From: JADLCX01 sp964630785
GTDB taxonomy: Bacteria; Planctomycetota; Phycisphaerae; Phycisphaerales; UBA1924
Assembly (NCBI GenBank): GCA_964630785.1
Contig: CAZVZG010000013.1
Coordinates: 1-64,000, forward strand
Direction: 5' to 3'
Length of the DNA: 64,000 nucleotides
Shown here: piece after piece, positions 53,015 through 62,113 of the stretch
Layout of the letters: each line of letters starts with the position of its first letter
How positions within the stretch are numbered: position 1 is the stretch's first letter
The notes under the pieces: model-generated
What the model saw: the letters and a program-made list of their open reading frames with translations, nothing else
Database searches by the model: none
Told to the model about the DNA's origin: nothing
Position numbers and translations under genes: made by a program

Positions 53015-54562
53015 ATGAGCAGACCCGCGCTGGTGATCTGGCTGACGACGCCGCTGTTGATCGTGGCGGCGCTGGCGTTGATGATGGACCGGAGCCAGGG
53101 GCGGCCCAACCTGCGGCAGGAGGCGATCGATCGGGCGCGACTGCCGGGGCAGGCGACGGACTCTTCGCGGGATCAGGCGACGATCGATCGGGAGATCGCG
53201 GAGACTCGGGCGAATCGGACGGCGCTGGAGGCGAGGGAAAGGGCGGAGAAGGGACGGGAGGGAACAGATGCGCCTCGGAAGGACGCGGAGATGGCTCAGC
53301 CCTCCCCCCAGCCCCTTCCCCCCCCAACCTCTGGGAGGGGGAGTGTGCAGCCTGAGACTTTGGCTCAGGGGTTCATCATCGTGGTGCAGGACAAGAGCGG
53401 GCTCGCCAGCGACAGTTCGCCCATTTTTTTGGCGTCGAGCCACAACGGGTGGAACCCGGGCGATCCGACGATGAAGCTCACGCGCCGGTCGGACGGACGG
53501 TGGCAGATCGTGCTGCCCAAGCCGGAGTTTGACTCGAAGATGGCGTTCAAGTTCACGCGCGGGTCGTGGGATCTGGTCGAGGTGGACTCGAAGTTCGGCG
53601 ACGTCGAGAACCGGCTGCTGCCGAAAGTGGACGCGTCGAAACTCGCGCCGGGCGAAAAGCCGGTGATCGAGCTGACGGTCGAGGCGTGGAAGGATCAGGG
53701 GCCGAAGGAGCCGGCGCGGCTGGGGCTCAACCCGTACCGGCCGATCGAGGTGAGCGCGGGGACGATCAAGCGCGTCGAGGTGGTGGGGGGTGGTGGATAC
53801 GTGAAAACCCGCGACCTGATCGTCTGGCTGCCGCCGGGGTACGACGACGCGGCGAATGCGAAGCGGACCTACCCGGTGCTGTACATGCAGGACGGGCAGA
53901 ATCTGTTTGAGAAGTTGCCCGGGCTGCCGGCGGAATGGGGGATGGACGAGACGGCCGCGGGGTTGATCGCGGAGAAGAAGATCGAGCCGATCATCGTCGT
54001 GGGGATTCCCAACACGGGCGCGGGTCGGATGAGCGAATACCTGCCGGTGCCGGCGTACGACGGCGTGACGCCGCGGGGCGCGGAGTATGTGGATTTTCTG
54101 GTGCGCGAGGTGAAGCCGCGGATCGACAACGCATTCAGGACCAAACCCGACGCGGCGAACACGGCGATCGGCGGGTCGTCGCTGGGTGGATTGATCGCGT
54201 TGGAGGCCGCGACCGAGCACCCGGAGGTGTTCGGGAAGGTGCTGGCCGAGAGCACGCCGCTGGTGGCCAAGGGGCGGATGGCGTTCACGCACTTTGCCAA
54301 GGCCAAGAACTGGCCGGCGAAGGTGTACTTCGGCATGGGCGGCAGCGAGGCGGGCACCGATCCCTCGGACGCGTCGAAGAACGGGCAGTACGTCGCCTCG
54401 GCGCAGGCGTTCGGGGAACTGCTCAAGGGGCGCGGGTTCTCGGCGTCGACGCTGAAGGTGACGATCGACCCGGACGCGGTGCACAACGAGGCGTCTTGGG
54501 CGAAGCGGCTGCCGGGGGCGTTGGAGTTTTTGTTTCCGGCGAAAGGGGAGGGGGGGAAATGA
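53015..54562 (+). CDS. Membrane-anchored esterase (esterase D / PF00756-type)
   Basis: A 515-residue alpha/beta hydrolase. An N-terminal hydrophobic segment PALVIWLTTPLLIVAALALMM is a signal or anchor, followed by a charged coiled region. A carbohydrate-binding-like E-set domain comes next (IFLASSHNGWNPGDPTMKLTRR...WQIVLPKPEF). The esterase domain has KRTYPVLYMQDGQNLF, nucleophile motif IGGSSLGG (Ser about 388) and a late His in PDAVHNEASW. This architecture occurs in feruloyl/enterochelin-esterase-like and carbohydrate-ester hydrolases. An ATG at 52991 in frame is an alternative start. A Pro/Gly insertion of about 20 residues (about 95-115) is a C-run/G-run palindromic sequence that looks inserted. 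Confidence 0.83.
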   Translation: MSRPALVIWLTTPLLIVAALALMMDRSQGRPNLRQEAIDRARLPGQATDSSRDQATIDREIAETRANRTALEARERAEKGREGTDAPRKDAEMAQPSPQPLPPPTSGRGSVQPETLAQGFIIVVQDKSGLASDSSPIFLASSHNGWNPGDPTMKLTRRSDGRWQIVLPKPEFDSKMAFKFTRGSWDLVEVDSKFGDVENRLLPKVDASKLAPGEKPVIELTVEAWKDQGPKEPARLGLNPYRPIEVSAGTIKRVEVVGGGGYVKTRDLIVWLPPGYDDAANAKRTYPVLYMQDGQNLFEKLPGLPAEWGMDETAAGLIAEKKIEPIIVVGIPNTGAGRMSEYLPVPAYDGVTPRGAEYVDFLVREVKPRIDNAFRTKPDAANTAIGGSSLGGLIALEAATEHPEVFGKVLAESTPLVAKGRMAFTHFAKAKNWPAKVYFGMGGSEAGTDPSDASKNGQYVASAQAFGELLKGRGFSASTLKVTIDPDAVHNEASWAKRLPGALEFLFPAKGEGGK

Positions 54563-54619
54563 GGTGAGAGGGTGCGAGGGGGGAGGGGGGAAGGCGCGAC
54601 CCTTGCGGGTGGGTGGCGG

Positions 54620-54625
54620 TAAATT
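54620..54625 (+). promoter_or_regulatory. Candidate -10 element directly before gene 54632
   Basis: GGTAAATT (TAAATT) ends 6 bases before ATG 54632 with no Shine-Dalgarno in between, consistent with a leaderless transcript. Confidence 0.35.
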
Positions 54626-54631
54626 GGTGGC

Positions 54632-55261
54632 ATGGGGATCCCGACTTCGGACTTCTACAAGCAGGTGCCCTCGCTCGGGAAACTCAGCGACGGGGAGCGG
54701 CGTCGGCTGGTGTGGAAGGCGGCGGTGAAGCGTGGGGACGCGATCTGGGTGGTGCCGCTGTGCGTGGCCGCGGCGGCGACGGGGCTGTGGCTGCTGGCGG
54801 GGTGGCGGGTGATGCTGGTGGTGAGCACGGCGGTCGGCTCGTCGTCCGCGCCCGCGCCGGTGAGCTCGACGGCCGCGGCGGCGGCGGCGTTCGGCGGGCC
54901 GCCGGTCGGGCCGGGGGCGCCGACGCTCTCGCCGGCGTTCAGAACGATCCTGCTCGGGCTGGGGGTGATCGTGTTCTTCGCGGCGTGGGTGATCGCGCGG
55001 CGGGTGATGATCCTGCGGACGGTGCGCCGGATGCTGAACCGGGTGTCGTGCCCGGCGTGCGAGTTCTGCCTGGTGGGGCTGAAATCGAGCGGCGGGTTTG
55101 TGACGTGCCCGGAGTGCGGCGAGCGGATCAGTCTCTATGAACACGACATGACGCCGGACGACCTGCTGAGCGAGAGCGAGCGACATAAGCCGCTGCCGGG
55201 GGCGGGGCCGTATGGGGCGTACAAGGTGCCGGTGAAGGCTGGGGTGAGGGCACGGAAGTGA
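54632..55261 (+). CDS. Hypothetical membrane protein with C-terminal zinc ribbon
   Basis: A 209-residue protein with two transmembrane helices (AIWVVPLCVAAAATGLWLLAG and FRTILLGLGVIVFFAAWVIA) separated by an Ala/Pro/Ser-rich loop. The cytoplasmic tail carries a zinc ribbon, VSCPACEFCLVGL...GGFVTCPECGER. Function unknown. It starts 69 bases after the esterase. Confidence 0.68.
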   Translation: MGIPTSDFYKQVPSLGKLSDGERRRLVWKAAVKRGDAIWVVPLCVAAAATGLWLLAGWRVMLVVSTAVGSSSAPAPVSSTAAAAAAFGGPPVGPGAPTLSPAFRTILLGLGVIVFFAAWVIARRVMILRTVRRMLNRVSCPACEFCLVGLKSSGGFVTCPECGERISLYEHDMTPDDLLSESERHKPLPGAGPYGAYKVPVKAGVRARK

Positions 55262-55277
55262 AGGGTGATGAACGAGC

Positions 55278-55310
55278 GTGCCCATGCTCAGAGCAGCATG
55301 AGCATGGCAC
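55278..55310 (+). terminator. Hairpin after the zinc-ribbon membrane gene
   Basis: GTGCCCATGCTC / GAGCATGGCAC with one bulged C and a 10-base loop, 17 bases past the stop codon. No T-run follows; it may instead be a dispersed repeat. Confidence 0.4.
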
Positions 55311-55502
55311 CCGGCATGTCGCCCGATTGTGACAGGTGAAGCGGTGTTGATGTCGAGGAATGTGTGGAAATCTCCTCCGAGAAACGGCGAGGATCATCGC
55401 TCAGCAAGGTGCGCAAATCGTTGGTACATAAGGCCGGATTGGCTCAACGCGGACCTACGTCGTGTTCCGCACGCGGCATTTATCCACATTTTGCAAATGA
55501 CC

Positions 55503-55531
55503 TTGACAGGCAACCCAAGCGCGATTAGTTT
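55503..55531 (+). promoter_or_regulatory. Promoter of the secreted Cys-rich protein gene
   Basis: TTGACA (perfect -35), 17-base spacer, TAGTTT as -10. The predicted transcription start is near 55538, so the tandem repeats that follow would form the 5' untranslated leader. Confidence 0.6.
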
Positions 55532-55534
55532 GTA

Positions 55535-55599
55535 GGCGCGAGTCCCGGGCGCGAGTCCCGGGCGCGAGTCCCGGGCGCGAGTCCCGGGCGCGAGTCCCC
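55535..55599 (+). repeat. Five tandem 13-bp repeats in a 5' leader
   Basis: Unit GGCGCGAGTCCCG repeated head to tail: four exact copies and a fifth differing only in its last base. It occupies the interval between the promoter and the ribosome binding site (AGAGGA at 55605-55610) of the gene starting at 55619. Confidence 0.95.
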
Positions 55600-55618
55600 G
55601 GGAAAGAGGACTCGTACG

Positions 55619-56683
55619 ATGAAGCAGATTTTAGGATTTTTCAAACGTGCATCGGCGGGCGCTGTGGTGTTTGCCGCAGTGGCTTCGGCGAGTGCACAGG
55701 CGTCAAATCATGTCGCGTGGTCGAAGATTGAGACCGGCCCATGGATCATGCACACGATCTACACCGAGGACGCGGCCGGGGGACGAACGGTCGGGAACTT
55801 TCTCGCCCTGACCGACCCAAACGCTGCGGTCGGTGACAACCTCATCGCGGTGTGGTACCAGCGATCGGAGTCCGGCTGGACCACCAAGTCGTGGACAACC
55901 GCGGACCCGTGGGAGGCGATCAAGGCTGTCAAGGGTCAACTGGGGATTCCCGACGACGAGGACGATCGCTGGGACTTGAGCGGAAGCGACGAGGGCATTG
56001 TCGCGCCGGAGACGCCGAAGGACTACACCGAGGGCGTGCTGGCGGACGATCCGCTCGCGTCGTTGGTGGCGTCGTCTCCGAATCGCGACGCCATCATCGA
56101 GTTTTTGGCGGGATTCGGCTACAAGGCCGCCGATGTGCCCGTCGAGAAGGGAGATGGTTGCGCGACCGACACCAAGCTCGATGGGATGGCCGCGGCAATG
56201 GTGGAGACCCTTCGAGGGGACGAGGAAACTGCGGTCGAGCGGTCGATGCAGGCTTGGATCGCGAGCGGGACGGCTAACTGCGGCGTGGGGACGGTGGCCG
56301 TTGCGGTTGTCACGTTTCCACCGGTATGGACGCCGTGGAGCCTGCCAGCGTACCTTTGCACGACGTCTCAGTTCCTCTTCCAGTGCGCCACGCAAACATG
56401 GACCGAGACATCCACCGCGATACAAAAGCGGACTCGTTCCGCTTTCAATCCGGCGCCGCCGCCCACGTATCTGTATTGTGACCAAACAAGGACGATAACT
56501 AAAACGCGAACCACCACATGCAAAATCTGTGTCGCCTTGCTATCTCCGTCTGTTGCGTGTCCGGCTGCGCCACCCCCTGGGTCGCCGGTTCCGAGCGGTT
56601 GTCTTCCCGGTTGGACCAAGACGGGTCCAGTCATTGATGAGTACCCGGGAACCTGGGCACCACCTTGTCCGTCGCCCTTCTGA
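55619..56683 (+). CDS. Secreted Cys-rich hypothetical protein
   Basis: A 354-residue exported protein. Signal peptide FFKRASAGAVVFAAVASASA is followed by an acidic domain (DDEDDRWDLSGSDEGIV). The C-terminal half contains about 10 cysteines and ends in Pro/Cys-rich sequence (VACPAAPPPGSPVPSGCLPG, WAPPCPSPF). No family is recognised. AGAGGA lies 8 bases before ATG 55619. Its base composition is less GC-extreme than its neighbours' in the 3' third, which may indicate a recent arrival. The next gene starts 38 bases downstream on the same strand. Confidence 0.65.
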   Translation: MKQILGFFKRASAGAVVFAAVASASAQASNHVAWSKIETGPWIMHTIYTEDAAGGRTVGNFLALTDPNAAVGDNLIAVWYQRSESGWTTKSWTTADPWEAIKAVKGQLGIPDDEDDRWDLSGSDEGIVAPETPKDYTEGVLADDPLASLVASSPNRDAIIEFLAGFGYKAADVPVEKGDGCATDTKLDGMAAAMVETLRGDEETAVERSMQAWIASGTANCGVGTVAVAVVTFPPVWTPWSLPAYLCTTSQFLFQCATQTWTETSTAIQKRTRSAFNPAPPPTYLYCDQTRTITKTRTTTCKICVALLSPSVACPAAPPPGSPVPSGCLPGWTKTGPVIDEYPGTWAPPCPSPF

Positions 56684-56721
56684 AAAAAGGCGAATCTGCG
56701 TCTTGGGTGTTCGCGGCGATC

Positions 56722-57522
56722 ATGCGCAATTCAAGGCGAAGCCAGTTTCGGGTCGTTAGGTGTGCCTCCCTGGGAGCGTTCCTCACGCTGCTATTTGGCG
56801 TCCTGGGCGTAGTACGCTACCGAATCGAACCGTCGATGATCGGAGGCAACTTCTATTCAGTCAAGGACGAAGGCTACCTTCGGGCCGATGACGGGCGGCT
56901 TTGGGCTTGGACATTGAACCGCGTGTTGGGGGCGACGTGGTGGACGTTCCTCAATCAACCCTACGCCGATATGCCCGGTCCCGCTCCCAGCTCGGCGGAG
57001 TACGAGCAAGCGATGCGGGGCAGGTACGGCCCGCCACGAGCGTGCGATGGCTTTGAGAAGACACTCGCCGAGGGCCTAAAGACGACGAGTTACGCGACTA
57101 TTTGGCGTCTGGAGGTGGGCTGGCCGGCGCGTGCGTTCGTGTTGGTGCATGCAGAGCAGTCGAAGAGCGTCCATCATGTAGGTGGTTGGAAGACGTTCCG
57201 CGGCACCGACCTGCAGGGCGATGATATGCCGGAGTGGGCTTACCCCAGGGGCGTGCCCGGCGGCATCGGTCGGTCGTTGCTGCCGACCTCTCCGGCGTGG
57301 GGCGGACTGATCGTCGACTGGGTGTTCTGGACGCTGGTCGTGTTCGCCGTGCCGTGGCTGCGCCGGTGGCGTCGTCACCGGCGAGGCCGATGCGCTGACT
57401 GCGGGTACGACCTGCGCGGCGCCACCGGCCCGGTGTGCCCCGAGTGCGGCGCTCGCGTGCGAGCGGCGCGCGCCGTCGGCGGCGTCGATCAGGACCTGTT
57501 GACGACCGGCAGGGGGCGGTAG
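56722..57522 (+). CDS. Hypothetical membrane protein with CGYDLRG zinc ribbon
   Basis: A 266-residue protein: an N-terminal transmembrane helix (SLGAFLTLLFGVLGVVRY), a roughly 170-residue extracytoplasmic part, a second helix (WVFWTLVVFAVPWL) and a cytoplasmic zinc ribbon RCADCGYDLRGATGPVCPECG of a kind very common in planctomycetes. Function unknown. It probably forms a unit with the secreted protein upstream. ATG 56722 was preferred over a TTG at 56665 that overlaps the upstream gene. Its end overlaps the convergent DUF1501 gene by 34 bases. Confidence 0.65.
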   Translation: MRNSRRSQFRVVRCASLGAFLTLLFGVLGVVRYRIEPSMIGGNFYSVKDEGYLRADDGRLWAWTLNRVLGATWWTFLNQPYADMPGPAPSSAEYEQAMRGRYGPPRACDGFEKTLAEGLKTTSYATIWRLEVGWPARAFVLVHAEQSKSVHHVGGWKTFRGTDLQGDDMPEWAYPRGVPGGIGRSLLPTSPAWGGLIVDWVFWTLVVFAVPWLRRWRRHRRGRCADCGYDLRGATGPVCPECGARVRAARAVGGVDQDLLTTGRGR

Positions 57523-58811
57523 CTGCCTTCGAGGACCTTGTTGGCGTCGGCCTTGAGCCAGCCGGTGAGGATGCCGGCGTAGACGCTGCGGAAGTCGATG
57601 TGGTACTTGAGGTCGCCGGCGTCGAGGTCGGTGAGCGAGGGCAGGTTTCCAACGACGCCGGGCTTGACCATCGGGCCGGCGAGGAACATGGGCGCGGCGG
57701 TGCCGTGGTCGGTGCCGCCGCTGGCGTTCTGGGCGACGCGCCGGCCGAACTCGCTGAAACTCATGGTGAGCACGCGGGTGTCGTTGCCGTGGGCCTTGAG
57801 GTCCTGGTAGAAGGCCTTGAGGGAGCCGCCGAGCTGCTGCATGAGCTGGGCGTGGCGGCCGTTCTCGCCGCCCTGGCCGGCGTGGGTGTCGAAGCCGCCG
57901 AGGGTAACGTAGTAGACGCGGGTCGGGAGGCCGGCGCGGATCATCGAACTGACCATCGCGAGCTGGCGGGCGAGGTCGTTGCCGGGGTAGGCGACCATCG
58001 GGCGCTGGCTGACGGCCTTGCGGATCTGGTCGCTGGAAATCTGGGCGTCGAGCGAGGTGCGCATGAGGAAGCCCGCGCTGGAGTCGGGATCGACGCCGGG
58101 GGCGACGCCGCGTCGGGCGATCTGGTCGTAGGGGACGGCCAGGTCCTTGTCCGCGCCCTTGCCGAGCCACTGGAAGAGCTCGGCGGACTCGAAGCCGATG
58201 GGCTGGGCCTTCTGGCCCTTCATGGCGAGCGGGGCCTCGCGCCCGATGCAGATGCCGGCCATGGGCTCGGGCGCGGGCTTGCCGCCGTCGGCGGGCGTGC
58301 CGCAGCACTCGTTGTCGAAGTAGCGGCCGAGCCAGCCGGTTCCTGTGCCGGTGGTGTCGGCGGTCTGCCAGATGTCCATGCTCTTGAAGTGCGAGCGGTT
58401 GGGGTTGGGATAGCCCACGCCCTGCACGACGGTGAGCATGCCGTCGTCGTAGAGGTCCTTGAGTCCGGTGAGCTGAGGGTGGAGGCCGACCTCGGCGTTG
58501 TGCCCGAGCTTGAGGACGTTCTTGGCGGGGATGCCGATCGTGGGACGGACGCGGTAGTAGGCCGCGTCGCCGAAGGGGACGACGGTGTTGAGGCCGTCGT
58601 TGCCGCCGGCGAGCTGGACGACGACCAGGACGTGGTCTTGCGGGACGCCGGCGAGCGAACTCAGGCCCAGGGGCGAAGGCATGCCCAGGGCCGAGCGCGA
58701 GATGAACGCGGGGACGGTGGCCGCGGCCGAGGCGAGGACCAGCCCGTGGCTGAGGAACGAGCGTCGCGTGAACGCCGCGGGCGGGTTGGTGGAGAAGTTG
58801 AATGGGTCCAT
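57489..58811 (-). CDS. DUF1501 family Tat-exported protein
   Basis: A 440-residue protein with a Tat-type signal, FTRRSFLSHGLVLASAAATVPAF. DUF1501 blocks are HVLVVVQLAGGNDGLNTVVPFGD, LHPQLTGLKDLYDDGMLTVVQGVGYPNPNRSHF, TLGGFDTHAGQGGENGRH, MSFSEFGRRVAQNASGGTDHGTAAPMFLAG. The family is related to sulfatase/phosphatase-like folds and is paired with DUF1800 across many bacteria; its function is unknown. It begins 37 bases after the DUF1800 stop, so the two form an operon. GAGG lies just upstream of ATG 58811. Confidence 0.9.
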   Translation of the reverse strand: MDPFNFSTNPPAAFTRRSFLSHGLVLASAAATVPAFISRSALGMPSPLGLSSLAGVPQDHVLVVVQLAGGNDGLNTVVPFGDAAYYRVRPTIGIPAKNVLKLGHNAEVGLHPQLTGLKDLYDDGMLTVVQGVGYPNPNRSHFKSMDIWQTADTTGTGTGWLGRYFDNECCGTPADGGKPAPEPMAGICIGREAPLAMKGQKAQPIGFESAELFQWLGKGADKDLAVPYDQIARRGVAPGVDPDSSAGFLMRTSLDAQISSDQIRKAVSQRPMVAYPGNDLARQLAMVSSMIRAGLPTRVYYVTLGGFDTHAGQGGENGRHAQLMQQLGGSLKAFYQDLKAHGNDTRVLTMSFSEFGRRVAQNASGGTDHGTAAPMFLAGPMVKPGVVGNLPSLTDLDAGDLKYHIDFRSVYAGILTGWLKADANKVLEGSYRPLPVVNRS

Positions 58812-58848
58812 GGGGGCCTCGGGGGAAGGGACTTGGGACTGGGGAGGA

Positions 58849-60525
58849 TCAGCAGAGCTGGTATTCGGGCATGGCGGTGATGAGGAGAAGAGCGCCGACG
58901 ACGGTCTTTTCGTTGAGCGTGTTGTTGTGGGCGCGGAAGTAGTCGGTGAGGGTGGCGTGGTTGGAAGGGGAGACTGCGCCGAGCGTGAAGCGGAGGGCCA
59001 CGTCGGCGACTTCGCCGATCTCGCCGCTGGAGGGCGTTCCGAAGGCGAAGGCGCGGCTCTTGCCGGGCCCGGCGGGATCGAGGGCCCTGAGGAAGGACTC
59101 GGCGTCGTACTGCTCGGACTTGGCCAGGGCATCGAAGCCGTGCGGCGTCTTGCCGGTGAGCAGGAAGCAGACGATGTTCTGGCGGATGAAGAGGGTGGCG
59201 GTGTTGATCCAGGAGCGGCCGCCGTCCCATCCCTTGACGCTGGGGGGGAAGAGGATGCTCTGGCCCATGAGGCCCATGGCGTCGAGAAGGACGTCCAGGT
59301 CGCGGACGGGCGTGTTGAGCGAGCGGACGGCGCCGACGATGAGCTCGGCGGGGGACTTGATCTGGTCGGTGATGAGCGTGGGCTCGTAGAAGTGCTCGCT
59401 GAGGAAGAGCTTCTTGAGCACGGGCTTGATGTTGTACTTGTTGGCGATCATCGTGGCCGCGAGCTCGCGGATCACGGCCTGCGCGGGCTTGTCGATCTCT
59501 TCGCGACCCGTGGGGAGGTCGGCGGCGAAGAAGCGGTAGAGCTTGGCCGCGATGAAGCGTGCGCAGGCGGGGTTTTCGAGGATGGCGGTGACGAAGCCGT
59601 CGCCGTCGAGGCGGCCGGTGTGGCCGAGGATGGCCTTGGGGCCGTCGTCGTGGTTCTGCTTCTGGAACGTGAAGTCGTCGTCAAAGAAGGTGTACCCGGT
59701 GAGTGCGCGGGCGCCCTCCTTGATGTCCTTCTCGCGATAGTTGCCCACGCCGAGGCTGAAGAGCTCCATGAGTTCGCGGGCGAGGTTCTCGTTGGGCCGG
59801 CCCTTGCGGCTGTCGTCGTTGTCGAGGTAGGCGATCATCGCGGGGTCGCGGATGATCTCGAAGAGGAGCTTTCCGAAGTTGCCGACGGCGTTGGCGCGGA
59901 AGAGCTGGTTCTGGCGGAACATGTGGTACGAGTCTTCGATCGTCCGGTAGGACGTTGCGAAGTGCCCGTGCCAGAAGAGGGTCATCTTCTCTTCGAGGGG
60001 CCGTGGCGTCTCGATCATGCGCTTGAGCCACCATTGCTGGATCCGCCGGACCTGTTGACGGTCGGCGCGCTGGGCCTCTTGTCGCTGGGCGCGGAGGCGG
60101 GCAACGGCGGCCTCGTCGCCGGCGCGCCGGGCCTTGGCGATGTCGCCGCGCTCTTCGGCGTTGAGCGGGCGCATGATGTCGTGGTCGAAGGCGTCGGGGC
60201 TGACCGGCTCGAAGGGGACGTCGTCGTAGTCGAGAAGGTGATCGACCGCCTTCTGCGGTCCCCACTCTCGGACGGCGCGGACCTGGGCGGGGCTGGCGCC
60301 GAAGCCGGCGCGGTAGAGCAGGTGCCGGGCGTGCTCGTCGCTCCACTTTGCGGGTTTGATGGGCGAGAGCGAGTCGCTGATGGGCGGCGTGGCGGCCGCG
60401 CGTGCGGGCCTCATGCGAGGGTTGTTGGGAGACCCGGGCTCGACCTTTTCGGGGCCGGAAGGGGGGGGCGGGGGGGGTGGGGAGGGCTCGTCGGGACGGG
60501 CCTGCGGCTGAGTGCGGATCGGCAT
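58849..60525 (-). CDS. DUF1800 family protein
   Basis: A 558-residue protein, partner of DUF1501. Family blocks: HARHLLYRAGFGASPAQVRA, MTLFWHGHFATS, NENLARELMELFSLGVGNY, ARALTGYTF, ILFPPSVKGWDGGRSWINTATL. The first 55 residues are a Pro-rich low-complexity stretch (SPPPPPPPSGP) encoded opposite a G-run at 60457-60487, and no signal peptide is evident behind it. Function unknown. Confidence 0.9.
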   Translation of the reverse strand: MPIRTQPQARPDEPSPPPPPPPSGPEKVEPGSPNNPRMRPARAAATPPISDSLSPIKPAKWSDEHARHLLYRAGFGASPAQVRAVREWGPQKAVDHLLDYDDVPFEPVSPDAFDHDIMRPLNAEERGDIAKARRAGDEAAVARLRAQRQEAQRADRQQVRRIQQWWLKRMIETPRPLEEKMTLFWHGHFATSYRTIEDSYHMFRQNQLFRANAVGNFGKLLFEIIRDPAMIAYLDNDDSRKGRPNENLARELMELFSLGVGNYREKDIKEGARALTGYTFFDDDFTFQKQNHDDGPKAILGHTGRLDGDGFVTAILENPACARFIAAKLYRFFAADLPTGREEIDKPAQAVIRELAATMIANKYNIKPVLKKLFLSEHFYEPTLITDQIKSPAELIVGAVRSLNTPVRDLDVLLDAMGLMGQSILFPPSVKGWDGGRSWINTATLFIRQNIVCFLLTGKTPHGFDALAKSEQYDAESFLRALDPAGPGKSRAFAFGTPSSGEIGEVADVALRFTLGAVSPSNHATLTDYFRAHNNTLNEKTVVGALLLITAMPEYQLC

Positions 60526-60667
60526 GTTGCGGTCTCCCACGCCCAATGTTTGGCGCAGGGCCGAACGCGGGGCGCGAGCCCGGTATTGCAACACATGCCT
60601 GTGCGTGCGCACGTCCACCGGTGAGGTATCGAGCGGCGGAGGGCGTGTCTGGATGGGGGCGGGCGGG

Positions 60668-62113
60668 CTAGGCCGAGACGGCCGGGGCCTGCGACGACGC
60701 GGGCGACTTTGCGGGTTCGTGGGCCGGCGGGCCCGCTTCCTGGGCCTTCACGCCCCGCGCCAGCCAGCGGGCCCATACAAACGTGGCGGTCGCCACGGCC
60801 AGCAGGATCGCGCCGTTGGCCTGGTGGGCGGTCCGAATAAGCGCTTCGAGCGGGTCGGCGGCCTCGATGGTCTTGCCGCGGGCGAAGAACGCGCCCCAAC
60901 CGATGAGGAACTGGATGCCGGCGATGGGCGCGAGCCAGATCGCCCACTGACGCATCAGCCTGAGGCCGCCCGGGCCGCGGATGCTGGAGGCCGCGGCGCC
61001 GGCCATGCTGGCGAACGCGACGACGAGCAGGCTGAAGGCGATGTGGGCCCAGACGGGGTGGTTGGAGCCGCGGAAGTGGCGGGCCATGGCGCCGAGCAGC
61101 AGTTGGACGATGAGCGTGTGGAGCATGGCGGTGGCCATGATGCGCACGCGCCGGGCCCTGGCGTAGTTGATGATGCCGGGCTCGGGTCGCTCGCGCCACT
61201 GCGGGCGCAGGTAGATGGCGAGCGCGACGATGAGGGCGAAGACCAGTTGCGCGAGGATGCCGTGGAAGAAGGCGAGCAGGCGCCCGATACGGGCCGCGGC
61301 CTCGGGGTCGGAACCTGCGAGCGCTGTCTGGAAATGCACCCGCGCCCCGCCGAGAAGGCCCTGTAGGCACACCAGCGCAAAGGCGATGATCCCGACGATC
61401 CGTGGCCAGCCCTTGACGCGGGACGCGAGCGTCCAGACGAGCGCGACGAGCATGGTCAGGCCCAGGAGCGTGCCGAAGAGGCGGTGGGCGTGCTCCAGGT
61501 AGCGGTCGGGCGGCGTGCGCGGGCCGAGGGGGTAGAGGAACATGTTGGAGCCGAAGGTGTTGGGCCAGTCGTGCACGGCCATGCCCGAGTTGGTGCTGGT
61601 GACGAGCCCGCCGATGAACAGGAGGGGCGCGGCGGCGGCCACGGCGACGAGAACGAAGCGGGCGAGCCAGGGCTGGGGCTGATCGGGCTGCGCGTGAGCG
61701 ATGGGCAGGGCGCGGCCGGCGAGGCCGGCGACGAGCCCGAGCACCGAGCCGAAGACGAGGAATCCCAGGGCGATGAGCGCGGCGTTGGGGCGCACGCCGG
61801 CGCTGACGCCGGAGGCGTCGGCGGGCTCGACGAGCACGCTGCCGAGGATCAGCAGGCCGACGAGCGCGGAGGTCAGGCCCGCGAAGAGGCCCGCCTTGAG
61901 CGATCGGCGGGGCGCCGCGAATCGTATGAACGCGGCGAGCGCGACGAACCAAACGGCGATGATCGCGGGGAGGGCGGAGGCCTCGTCGAGCTTGAGCCAG
62001 GGGATGTGCGTGATGAACCAGGCGCACCAGAGGACGACGCTGGAAGCGAAGCCGGCAAACAGGACGGGTTGGGTGAGTGGGGCGTGAGTGTTCGCAGTTT
62101 GAGTGGTGAGCAT
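60668..62113 (-). CDS. ctaA: Heme A synthase (CtaA/COX15 family)
   Basis: A 481-residue polytopic membrane enzyme that oxidises heme O to heme A for aa3-type terminal oxidases. The diagnostic stretch is GGLVTSTNSGMAVHDWPNTFGSN...YLEHAHRLFGTLLGL, with heme-ligand histidines in EHAHR and a second pair in AMLHTLIVQLLLG and IRTAHQANGAILL. About 11 hydrophobic segments are present; it is longer than usual (300-350) because of about 150 N-terminal residues with four extra helices. It lies divergently from actA, so a heme-A oxidase is expected to operate with the alternative complex III encoded there. Confidence 0.87.
   Translation of the reverse strand: MLTTQTANTHAPLTQPVLFAGFASSVVLWCAWFITHIPWLKLDEASALPAIIAVWFVALAAFIRFAAPRRSLKAGLFAGLTSALVGLLILGSVLVEPADASGVSAGVRPNAALIALGFLVFGSVLGLVAGLAGRALPIAHAQPDQPQPWLARFVLVAVAAAAPLLFIGGLVTSTNSGMAVHDWPNTFGSNMFLYPLGPRTPPDRYLEHAHRLFGTLLGLTMLVALVWTLASRVKGWPRIVGIIAFALVCLQGLLGGARVHFQTALAGSDPEAAARIGRLLAFFHGILAQLVFALIVALAIYLRPQWRERPEPGIINYARARRVRIMATAMLHTLIVQLLLGAMARHFRGSNHPVWAHIAFSLLVVAFASMAGAAASSIRGPGGLRLMRQWAIWLAPIAGIQFLIGWGAFFARGKTIEAADPLEALIRTAHQANGAILLAVATATFVWARWLARGVKAQEAGPPAHEPAKSPASSQAPAVSA

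Noticed and set aside
52955..55285. A 776-codon open frame on the minus strand
   Set aside because: Antisense to the esterase and zinc-ribbon genes, which show clear domains and signals on the plus strand.
55535..55599. Possible CRISPR array
   Set aside because: Repeats are only 13 bp and directly adjoining with no spacers, and no cas genes exist in the window.
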